Assembly (NCBI GenBank): GCA_017428785.1
Contig: JAFRQD010000062.1
Span: forward strand, 1 to 64,000
Origin: Bacteroidaceae bacterium
GTDB taxonomy: Bacteria; Bacteroidota; Bacteroidia; Bacteroidales; Bacteroidaceae
Length of the DNA: 64,000 nucleotides
Direction: 5' to 3'
The notes under the pieces are model-generated. The model did not search any database. It worked only from the letters and a program-made list of their open reading frames with translations, and was not told the DNA's origin. The stretch's first letter is position 1, and each line of letters opens with the position of its first letter. The position numbers were made by a program, and so were the translations under genes. Of this stretch, positions 7,019 through 13,907 are shown piece by piece.

Positions 7019-9115
7019 ATGAGCCGCTACAATCATAAGCATAAGTTAAGCGTCAAAGCTTACCTTTACCGTATCCTTTTCTCTGTCGTCGCGATTGCCA
7101 TTCTGGTGGCCTTCATGCCTAAGGGAAACACTTCTGCCTTCCATTACAAACCAGGCGAACCTTGGGACGAGGATGCCTTCATCGCTCAGGACAGTTTCCC
7201 GATTCTCAAGTCGGCCGAGCAGATAGCCAACGAGCAGGATAGCCTCAAGCAGTTCTACGAGCCCTATTTCCATATGGATATCGATGTCTTGGAGCACCAA
7301 CAGGAGTCCCTTCGGCAAGACTTCTCGTCGCTTCCCATGCAAGGCACTCCCTACTACTTCCAGCCGCATCTGCGCGACAAGTTGCACCACATCTATTCCA
7401 TCGGCATCCTTTCGGGAGAGGAACTGGCTCGTTTCGAGAAAGAGAAGCCCGAGAAGGTACGCGTTTATTACGGCAACGAATCGACTGGCCGCGCTTTCTC
7501 GCAAATCTTCACAGAGAAGACCGCCTACGAATATCTCGTCAAAGAGGAAGACAGCATCCGCTACAACCATAGCCGTTTGCATGGGCTCGACCTCATGAAA
7601 TACATTCAGCCCAACCTCACTTATGATAACGAGAAAAGTGCCCAGCAGCGGCAGGAGGTGGACAGCCGCCTTATCCGGACAAAAGGTGTCGTGTTGCAGG
7701 GACAGAAGGTGGTGGACCGCGGACAGATTGTAGATGACGAAGTGATGGGCATCCTGCGTTCATGGGAGCAACACCAGAAAGAGCACACGCTTACGGCACA
7801 GGAGCGGTTGTCCCGTTTCGGAGGCCGTATCGTCTATATCGCCATCCTTGTCGTGCTTCTGCTCTTGTATTTCCAGCAGTTCCGCAGCGACTATCTCGAC
7901 AGCCTTCGTACCGTATTGCTTGTGATGTCGTTCTTCCTCATCTTCCCCATCATCACCTATACCATCATGGCGCACATGTGGGCCAGCGTCTATCTTGTGC
8001 CCTATTGCGTCCTGCCGATAGTGCTCCGCATCTTCCTTGATTCAAGGACGGCCTTCGTGACGCATGTCATTACCATACTTGCTTCGGCTATTGTTCTGAC
8101 ACAACCCTTCCCGTTCATCGTGACGCAACTTGTGGCCGGACTCGTCGCCATCTATTCCCTGAGAGAGCTTTCCCAGCGCTCTGAACTCTTCCGGGCAGCA
8201 GTCTGGGTCACCATCTCCACCTTGCTCACCTACCTCTGCCTCGAGTTTGTGAGAGGCACAGCCGACGGCGGACAGGTGATGAGCCGCTGGCCCTACATCT
8301 ACCTGATGGTGGCAGGCGTGCTCTCCATGCTTGTCTATCTGCTGCTCATTCCCATCGAGCGCATCTTCGGCTTCACCAGCATCGTGACGCTTGTCGAGCT
8401 GCAGAACGTCAACAATCCTCTGCTCCGACGTCTCTCCGAGGAAGCCAACGGCACCTTCAACCATAGTCTTCAAGTCGCCAACCTCGCAGCAGAAGTGGCA
8501 AACAGGCTGGGAGCAAGGGCACAGCTTGTGCGTACCGGTGCCCTCTATCACGACATCGGGAAGCTCGAGAACGCTGTCTTCTTCACAGAGAACCAGAACG
8601 GCCAGAACCCGCACGACGGAATGTCGTTCGAGCGCAGCGCCCAGATCATCATCCAACATGTGGAGAGCGGCCTTCGTCTTGCCGACAAGTACAAGCTTCC
8701 TGCCGTTGTCAAGGACTTCATCGCCACGCACCACGGCAAGAGCCTGACAAAGTATTTCTATGTCAAAGCCCAGCAAGAGATTGAAAGCTCCAAATTGAAA
8801 ATAGAAGGCGGCGAACTTCAATCTTCAACTTCCAATGTTCAATCTTCAATGTTCCGTTACCCAGGCCCCAAGCCGCAGACCTTGGAACAAGCCATCCTGA
8901 TGATGTCCGATGCCGTGGAAGCCGCTTCGAGAAGCCTGACGGAATACACCGAAGAGAGCATCTCTGCATTGGTGGAGAAGATAGTCGGAGCGCAGGTGGC
9001 CGACGGCAGCTTCGACGAGTGCGCCATCACCTTCCGCGAGATAGCCGAAGCCAAGGAAGTGCTTTGTGCCCGCCTCCGCACCGTCTATCACACCAGGATA
9101 CAGTATCCGGAGTAA
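7019..9115 (+). CDS. 7TM-HD family c-di-AMP phosphodiesterase (PgpH-like)
   Basis: A 698-residue membrane protein. A first membrane helix lies at about residues 20-36, then a long extracytoplasmic 7TMR-HDED region to about 265, a block of six or seven membrane helices (about 270-460), and a cytoplasmic HD domain from about 478. The HD catalytic motif is ALYHDIGK near residue 508, with further metal ligands in NPHDGMSFERSA and ATHHGK. PgpH-type enzymes hydrolyse cyclic di-AMP. A stretch of about 25 residues (587-612, ESSKLKIEGGEL...QSSMF) is encoded by heptad repeats and sits in the loop before the conserved FRYPGPKPQTLEQAI. It looks like an in-frame repeat insertion that the fold tolerates. 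Confidence 0.9.
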   Translation: MSRYNHKHKLSVKAYLYRILFSVVAIAILVAFMPKGNTSAFHYKPGEPWDEDAFIAQDSFPILKSAEQIANEQDSLKQFYEPYFHMDIDVLEHQQESLRQDFSSLPMQGTPYYFQPHLRDKLHHIYSIGILSGEELARFEKEKPEKVRVYYGNESTGRAFSQIFTEKTAYEYLVKEEDSIRYNHSRLHGLDLMKYIQPNLTYDNEKSAQQRQEVDSRLIRTKGVVLQGQKVVDRGQIVDDEVMGILRSWEQHQKEHTLTAQERLSRFGGRIVYIAILVVLLLLYFQQFRSDYLDSLRTVLLVMSFFLIFPIITYTIMAHMWASVYLVPYCVLPIVLRIFLDSRTAFVTHVITILASAIVLTQPFPFIVTQLVAGLVAIYSLRELSQRSELFRAAVWVTISTLLTYLCLEFVRGTADGGQVMSRWPYIYLMVAGVLSMLVYLLLIPIERIFGFTSIVTLVELQNVNNPLLRRLSEEANGTFNHSLQVANLAAEVANRLGARAQLVRTGALYHDIGKLENAVFFTENQNGQNPHDGMSFERSAQIIIQHVESGLRLADKYKLPAVVKDFIATHHGKSLTKYFYVKAQQEIESSKLKIEGGELQSSTSNVQSSMFRYPGPKPQTLEQAILMMSDAVEAASRSLTEYTEESISALVEKIVGAQVADGSFDECAITFREIAEAKEVLCARLRTVYHTRIQYPE
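8779..8853 (+). repeat. In-frame heptad repeat insertion inside the PgpH-like HD domain
   Basis: Units ATTGAAA/ATAGAAG, then a GGCGGCGAA centre, then CAATCTT/CAACTTC/CAATGTT form an imperfect inverted pair of 7-bp arrays. The same composite occurs inside the Xaa-Pro aminopeptidase gene at about 58937-59012. Confidence 0.75.
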
Positions 9116-9165
9116 GGAAGGCGGCAAAATGTTCCCCGAAATGGCGTTAAAGATTCTTAAAGACG

Positions 9166-9591
9166 CTATTCCTTGGGTGCCATGCCTTCGAAGTAAGTCT
9201 TCTTGCCATTCACGAAGGACTTGAGTTTGAGGAACTCGAGGGGAACCCATTCTGAGCCTCTTGTCTCAAGAATGAGGAAGTGGAAGCCGTGTTCGGCAGG
9301 TTGGGCCTGTATGGAGTATGTTTCAGGGATGTGGGAGGCATAGCATTTCAGTATGTCAGGGGTGAACCCACCAAACGTGACGCCGTAGTTATACTGATAA
9401 AAACAGTCCTGCTGGTAGTTGGTGAACTTCAACGCTATGCTGTCGATGGCGGCAAGCAACTGCTGGGCGAGCGGCTCTTGTTCTTCTGGCAAGGAATAGA
9501 TTGATGCTTCCGTCAAGCCTGCCTTTCCGTGTGCCCAATCTCCATAGGATAGGTTCCCAAGCCTATCCATTCGCTCCAGCCATTGTCCCAT
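9166..9591 (-). CDS. C-terminal part of a probable frameshifted secreted protein
   Basis: A 141-residue frame with no signal peptide. From about residue 20 it reads as an ordinary globular protein (LTEASIYSLPEEQ, then FYQYNYGVTFGGFTPDILKC, then EHGFHFLILETRGSEWVPL). It overlaps the 3' end of the next gene upstream (9513-10289) by 79 bp in a different frame. Joining the two near 9515-9530, where the first frame ends HTERQA and this one continues LTEASIYS, would give one protein of about 370 residues. The first 25 residues of this frame are therefore probably not real. No family was recognised. Confidence 0.55.
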   Translation of the reverse strand: MGQWLERMDRLGNLSYGDWAHGKAGLTEASIYSLPEEQEPLAQQLLAAIDSIALKFTNYQQDCFYQYNYGVTFGGFTPDILKCYASHIPETYSIQAQPAEHGFHFLILETRGSEWVPLEFLKLKSFVNGKKTYFEGMAPKE

Positions 9592-10289
9592 ATTGAGTCG
9601 GAATAAACCATGTCGTGCTGCCAGAGTGCATTGCGATGGCTGATGCCGTGCTCATCGAAGAGACGGGCGATGTCGGCTTTCATCCTTTTCCAAGAATAGA
9701 CATCGGATGTGGTGGAGTATTCTTTACGAGGCAAAGAGACGATATAGTTGAGGTATCCATCGAAGGTTCCTTCCTGCTTGCCCGATTCGAGAGAGAAGTC
9801 GAGGAACTCGTCGGAATAGTAGTAAGTGCGTTTTCCCTCTTGCTGCTTATGAACCCTTGTGGTGTCGTGGCTGAGGTTCATGGCGTAGTAGATGGTGTCC
9901 CTTCCGCTTTTATGGTTATCGTAGATGTACTTGTCCTGAGCCTCTTTCGCCAGTTTGTCGAGGGTTCGACGGATGGCTTTCACCTGCTTCTCGAAGCTCG
10001 TCTTTTCTGCCCGAAGCAGGCTGTCCAGGACACGCGGCTCTTCCTTTCGCTGTCTGGAATACCACAAATCGGGCCTGAACCAAGGCCGAACGGTATATTC
10101 CAGCTGCGTGGGGTTGTCCCACTGCTCCATGCCGCCTCGCTTTGTGACCATTGGCGCTCTGCCGAGCTTCGTGAGCTCATCGAAGAGTTCGCTCATTCTG
10201 GGGTTTACTGAGGAGTGGCTCACCTTCACTTGAGCCAAGGATGCCGCACTCATGAGTGCAGCTATCATGATTGACATTACCTTTTTCAT
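9513..10289 (-). CDS. Secreted protein of unknown function, probably truncated by a frameshift
   Basis: The start at 10289 gives a clear signal peptide, MKKVMSIMIAALMSAASLAQ, which the longer frame from 10370 hides behind repeat-encoded residues. The 258-residue product is rich in charged and aromatic residues (WFRPDLWYSRQRKEEPRVLD, KRTYYYSDEFLDFSLE). It ends abruptly in GTYPMEIGHTERQA just where a second frame takes over, so gene and downstream frame are most likely one coding sequence broken by a one-base change. It lies downstream of the sigma/anti-sigma/secreted-protein set, separated by repeats. The family is not recognised. Confidence 0.6.
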   Translation of the reverse strand: MKKVMSIMIAALMSAASLAQVKVSHSSVNPRMSELFDELTKLGRAPMVTKRGGMEQWDNPTQLEYTVRPWFRPDLWYSRQRKEEPRVLDSLLRAEKTSFEKQVKAIRRTLDKLAKEAQDKYIYDNHKSGRDTIYYAMNLSHDTTRVHKQQEGKRTYYYSDEFLDFSLESGKQEGTFDGYLNYIVSLPRKEYSTTSDVYSWKRMKADIARLFDEHGISHRNALWQHDMVYSDSIWDNGWSEWIGLGTYPMEIGHTERQA

Positions 10290-10335
10290 TGTCTTATTTC
10301 GTTTGTCTTGTTGCCAGAGATATGCATTTGGGTTG

Positions 10336-10401
10336 ATTGCACATACATGTAGTTGCAATTGCACGTACATGTAAATGCAATTGCACGTACATGTAAATGC
10401 A
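10336..10401. repeat. 22-bp tandem repeat (family 3), exactly three units
   Basis: Three consecutive 22-bp units, the last two identical: ATTGCACGTACATGTAAATGCA written end to end. Each unit contains the palindromes TACATGTA and, across junctions, TGCAATTGCA. The array ends 46 bp upstream of the secreted-protein start at 10289, so it lies in or near that gene's promoter or leader. Confidence 0.9.
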
Positions 10402-10559
10402 AAGAGTGCGACCTGTTAAATCGACAGGAATCTGCTGCCGCATCTCTCGACGCAGCAGCAGGAAGGCGCCATTTATTAACGTCTAAAACTAAACTGATAT
10501 GAGTTCTTTCTTTTGTCTCGTTCATGCAGATTTGTTGTTTTGTTCGGTCGGATTTGCCG

Positions 10560-10735
10560 CCTTAGCCTGCAAGGCTATACTTTGAGTAACCGAGGGCAAC
10601 GCCCTTGGCTTTAGGAGGTTGCTCCATTCTTCACTGCCTGGAGGGCAGTACATTGAGTTTTATGGTATTGCCTTCCAGGCAAGAGAATCAAGTTTCTCTT
10701 TTGTCCTGGGGCGATGCCCCAGGTTACTTAATGTA
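10560..10735. repeat. Interspersed GAGGGCAACGCCCTTGG-type palindromic repeats
   Basis: Several short palindromes (CGAGGGCAACGCCCTTGG, CTGGAGGGCAG, CTGGGGCGATGCCCCAGG) lie between the secreted genes. They resemble the block at 21510-21740, where CCCAGGGCGCTGCCCTGGGC occurs. The whole 10290-10757 interval holds only this block, the 22-bp array and spacer; no gene is seen. Confidence 0.65.
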
Positions 10736-10757
10736 TTGGCTTCCAGTCAACACTTCA

Positions 10758-12353
10758 TCACGGCAGGTCTCCTGTCCTTTCGAGCTTGAAATCGACGGCC
10801 GAGAGCCAACGCCCCGTGAATTGACGTCCCGTGAAGTCTTTGTCGCAGGAAACGCCATAAGTGACTTTGCCGTCACGCACGATGATGCCGTCTATCACGA
10901 TGCGGTTCCAGCCGTAACCCATTCCGCCGTTTGCCAAAGCGATGCGGACGTCCTGCGGCGATATTTGCTGTCCCTTCTCGTCGGCTTGCTTGACGCGTAT
11001 CGCAGCATCTCGCCATATGTCGCCTCCGCGGTCGTCGCAGGCGGGAATCTCTTTCAAGAGCAGGTCTTCGGCCTTTGCAAAGATGAAAGCTCCCGTGTTG
11101 CCGCTATAGGAGGAACGCCCTGCGGCGGTCAGTCTGTAGATGCCCGGCTTGAGGTTCGTCTCTTTGTGTTCGGCCGTGTATCTCAGTACGCCGTCCTCGT
11201 CGGCACAAGCATCGAGGTATTCCAACTCGGGATTGCCCGTGTAGTGTTTGCCCCAAACGGCGAAGTACGGACGTCCGTTTTCGTGTTTCGTCACGGTGAA
11301 GCCAATCTTTTGCAAGAACTTGTGACGCCTCGTATCAGTAAATGCCAGGTATCTCGACTCGTTGACCTTGTCCTTGAGGATGCTTTCCGAAGCCTTGAAA
11401 TAGTCTTGTATCTGTGGGTCGCAGCGCTTTGCCTTGGCCTCCATAGCGTAGAGTCCCTTCCAAATCAACGCGTATTCCTCGGTCGTGAGAAGTCGTTCGT
11501 AGCGCGAGGCCTCACGTTTCAGAGCGAAACCAATCGAGGCGAGTTCCGTTTCGCCGGCTTTCTTGCTGAGCTTCACAAGCTCCTCAATCTTGTTGTTAAG
11601 GCCGGGGAAATCGTCGTAATGGTCGCTGACGTGGTCCATCGCCCGCAGGACATCCCGATGATACTTCGCGCTGACTGCCCACTTGCCGTCAATATAAGTC
11701 GTGTCGATTTCCTGCTTCGGATTGTTCTTCACCGTTTCGCCAACCTTGATGGCCGTGCGTACGCTGTCCATCGTGACGCGGTCAACTTCCTGCTCAACCG
11801 TTACGATTTCCATGTCGTAACCCAGGCACTTGTAGATGAAGCCCTTTTTCTTGCCTTTTGGCAAGTCGTTCCATTGCAGCACGAACCCCAGTTGTAGCCC
11901 GTCTGCATCTATTTTATAGACAAGAACCCTCGTGTTGTGACAGAGATGGAGGTCGCAGCCGCCTCTTTCTCCCCTTCCCTTCGGTCCTATATTTGCCATC
12001 AAGAGTAGTGTCGTTCCTCCTATAAAACCTTCGTAGCTTCGATAGAGTTCAGCCCAGTGTTCCTGCTCTTCGAAGGCTTTCACAAGCTGATTCAAAGGCT
12101 TTTCGCCCTTGCAGACAAACTCTGCTATCTGCATGCTGTCCTTCGGAAGGTCGGTGAAATAGTTTGTTGTAAATGCGTAATTGCTTTTCGTTATCGTCAC
12201 GTGTTTGTCCTTCAAGAACTTTTCGATGAGTTCTTCCATTTCCTCATCCTCCCAGGATTGCGCTTGGAGCGGCCAGAACAGAAGCAGGCCAGCGAGCAGG
12301 ATGCTGAGTTGAGTGATCTTTTTCATAGTGGTATTTTGGGTTGTTTGATTCAT
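10758..12353 (-). CDS. Secreted protein of unknown function with C-terminal sandwich domain
   Basis: Start taken at 12353 because ATGA there overlaps the stop of the upstream gene, a coupling typical of an operon; an internal Met at 12326 would begin the signal peptide directly (MKKITQLSILLAGLLLFWPL). The mature part opens with an acidic segment (WEDEEMEELIEKFLKDKHV), has a mixed alpha region rich in Lys/Glu, and ends with a beta-rich module (KPGIYRLTAAGRSSYSGNTG to GYGWNRIVIDGIIVRDGKVT) like carbohydrate-binding or jelly-roll modules of Bacteroidota secreted proteins. It is encoded with an ECF sigma factor and its likely anti-sigma partner, so it may be a target or effector of that system. 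The family is not recognised. Confidence 0.75.
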   Translation of the reverse strand: MNQTTQNTTMKKITQLSILLAGLLLFWPLQAQSWEDEEMEELIEKFLKDKHVTITKSNYAFTTNYFTDLPKDSMQIAEFVCKGEKPLNQLVKAFEEQEHWAELYRSYEGFIGGTTLLLMANIGPKGRGERGGCDLHLCHNTRVLVYKIDADGLQLGFVLQWNDLPKGKKKGFIYKCLGYDMEIVTVEQEVDRVTMDSVRTAIKVGETVKNNPKQEIDTTYIDGKWAVSAKYHRDVLRAMDHVSDHYDDFPGLNNKIEELVKLSKKAGETELASIGFALKREASRYERLLTTEEYALIWKGLYAMEAKAKRCDPQIQDYFKASESILKDKVNESRYLAFTDTRRHKFLQKIGFTVTKHENGRPYFAVWGKHYTGNPELEYLDACADEDGVLRYTAEHKETNLKPGIYRLTAAGRSSYSGNTGAFIFAKAEDLLLKEIPACDDRGGDIWRDAAIRVKQADEKGQQISPQDVRIALANGGMGYGWNRIVIDGIIVRDGKVTYGVSCDKDFTGRQFTGRWLSAVDFKLERTGDLP

Positions 12354-13084
12354 AATGGGATGTATCTTGTCGTGGTATCTACGAGGTATTCCTCTTGGTA
12401 GGCAGTCTCCACTTGCTTGTTGATGATCTTGTTCACCAAGTCCTTGATGCGTTCGTCGGCTCGCATGAGGCCGGTCAGCTCAGCCAGGCAGGAGCTGTCT
12501 CGGCAGTCGCCCATCTGGTTCTCGAGTTGCGTGAGGTAGTAGTAGAGACTGTCTGCGGCAGAGGCAAGCACGACGGCTTCGGTCTGGGGCTGAGGCTCTT
12601 CGGCAGGCTTCACTCGGGTCGCCTTCGAACGTGGCACGCTAACTTCGTCAACTTCACGTGTTAAGTTGGCCAACTTCACGTGCTTAGTTTGCGATTCATC
12701 CACGTTATCTTTTTCGATGACCTTAGGCGTGTCTTTCAGCTCGACAGGTTTCTCCGTCTTTTCAGCGAGTTGCGTGGGTTGCTGAGGCTTGAAGTTCCAC
12801 CAGGTGAAGAGTGCTACAACTGCAATCAAGACTGCGGCGATAGACCAAAACAGCCTCCCCCGACCCCTCCTAAGGAGGGGAGAACCGCCTGAGGCTTTGG
12901 GCGAAGATTGGCGAGACGCCAGCAAAGCGTCGAAGAGCGCCTCGTCGCGGTCGAGCTCGTCGTCAGTCGGCAGTTCCCACTTCTTCTGCTCTATCGGGTG
13001 CTTCCCTTGCAAATAATCGTCGAGAAAGGAATCCATTCTTAATTCTTCTCTCTTCATTCTTAATTTCTTGGTGTAGTTATCCAT
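12350..13084 (-). CDS. Probable anti-sigma or regulatory single-pass membrane protein
   Basis: A 244-residue protein with a cytoplasmic N-terminal part (about 1-80), one membrane helix (LFWSIAAVLIAVVALFTWW, about 81-99) and an extracytoplasmic tail. It overlaps the ECF sigma gene by 8 bp and its successor by 4 bp, which with the topology suggests an anti-sigma factor. No zinc-binding anti-sigma motif is visible. Two parts look repeat-derived: residues 6-17 (KKLRMKREELRM) are encoded by heptads, and residues about 60-76 (SSPKASGGSPLLRRGRG) by the palindromic CCCCTCCTAAGGAGGGG element. Confidence 0.75.
   Translation of the reverse strand: MDNYTKKLRMKREELRMDSFLDDYLQGKHPIEQKKWELPTDDELDRDEALFDALLASRQSSPKASGGSPLLRRGRGRLFWSIAAVLIAVVALFTWWNFKPQQPTQLAEKTEKPVELKDTPKVIEKDNVDESQTKHVKLANLTREVDEVSVPRSKATRVKPAEEPQPQTEAVVLASAADSLYYYLTQLENQMGDCRDSSCLAELTGLMRADERIKDLVNKIINKQVETAYQEEYLVDTTTRYIPL
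12848..12905. repeat. In-frame CCCCTCC/GGAGGGG palindromic element in the anti-sigma-like gene
   Basis: ACCCCTCCTAAGGAGGGGAG lies inside the coding sequence next to the membrane helix. The same element class is intergenic at 16170-16214, 43490-43690 and 53515-53640. Confidence 0.75.
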
Positions 13085-13589
13085 CGATATATCCTCCTTC
13101 CTTTAATACATTATATATATGGTGTCGTGCATGACTCAACATCGAGCTGACTGTCCTGACGTGGATGCCTGTGACGAGAGCTATTTCGCGTGGCTGCATC
13201 TCTGCTTCGGCGAAGAGTTGCCACAAGCGCCATTCTGACCTCCGGAGCGTGCCGGCAGCCTGTTGGATGGCTTCTGTGAGTTCGTTTTCCTCGAGCGTCT
13301 GGTCTTCGCTTGAAGCAGGATGCGTCTGCTCCTTGCTGATGCTGAGCGAAGTGTGAGGTCGCCGCTGCTCCCTCCGCCACATGTCGATGCACTCGTGCTT
13401 GGCTATTCTGATGGCCAGCCTCTCCGCCTCCAAAGGCGAAGACAGCGAAGGCCAAGCCTTCCAGAGGCGTATCATCACCTCCTGCGCCACATCCTCGGCC
13501 TGCTCTTCCGACGAGAAGAAACTCATGCCGACGGCCATCGCCTTTGAGCGCAGAATGTGTGCCAAGCGTTCGAACTCTGTGTGCTCCAT
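13077..13589 (-). CDS. ECF-type RNA polymerase sigma factor
   Basis: A 170-residue sigma-70 family factor of the extracytoplasmic function group, with region 2 at about residues 10-75 (SSEEQAEDVAQEVMIRLWKA, then AIRIAKHECIDMWRRE) and region 4 at about 115-160 (MQPREIALVTGIHVRTVSSM as helix-turn-helix). The linker is short, as usual for ECF factors. The gene is first in a tight cluster with the anti-sigma-like and secreted genes. It is divergent from the tRNA-Leu. The start at 13589 (MEHTEFERLAHIL) is the only sensible Met. Confidence 0.92.
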   Translation of the reverse strand: MEHTEFERLAHILRSKAMAVGMSFFSSEEQAEDVAQEVMIRLWKAWPSLSSPLEAERLAIRIAKHECIDMWRREQRRPHTSLSISKEQTHPASSEDQTLEENELTEAIQQAAGTLRRSEWRLWQLFAEAEMQPREIALVTGIHVRTVSSMLSHARHHIYNVLKEGGYIDG

Positions 13590-13728
13590 ACACCTTTATA
13601 ACGACAAAATACATGAAATGTTATGCGACATTAAGAAACATTAACAGTTTCCCGGGGCCGTTCTGCCTTTATTTCGTGCTTTCCCTTCTTTTTTTTGTTA
13701 TTTCCTTTGGCGTTTAGTTAAAAAAGTG

Positions 13729-13736
13729 TAACTTTG
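13729..13736 (+). promoter_or_regulatory. -7 box (TAACTTTG) for tRNA-Leu
   Basis: GTGTAACTTTGTGGC fits TAnnTTTG and lies 12 bp before the mature tRNA 5' end. Confidence 0.7.
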
Positions 13737-13748
13737 TGGCGACAAAAT

Positions 13749-13830
13749 GCGCTTGTGGTGGAATTGGTAGACACGCCAGACTTAGGATCTGGTGCCGAGA
13801 GGCGTGTAAGTTCGAGTCTTATCAGGCGTA
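13749..13830 (+). tRNA. tRNA-Leu (anticodon UAG)
   Basis: The acceptor stem is GCGCTTG (13749-13755) with CAGGCGT (13823-13829) and discriminator A. The D arm is GTGGAATTGGTAGACAC. The anticodon stem CCAGA/TCTGG encloses the loop CTTAGGA with anticodon TAG. A long class II variable arm follows (GTGCCGAGAGGCGT), then the T arm GTAAG-TTCGAGT-CTTAT. The long variable arm and A73 are leucine features. CCA is not encoded. Confidence 0.95.
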
Positions 13831-13907
13831 CACCTATATGAGCGAAAGGGTAAAAAGATAAAGAGTAAAAAGGGTGAAAAGGTAACTCGTTTAAGGGATT
13901 AGGAGAT

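Noticed and set aside
10286-10525. Minus-strand frame of 79 codons upstream of the secreted gene
   Set aside because: It consists of the translated 22-bp array (repeating Leu-His-Cys-Thr) and leader sequence.
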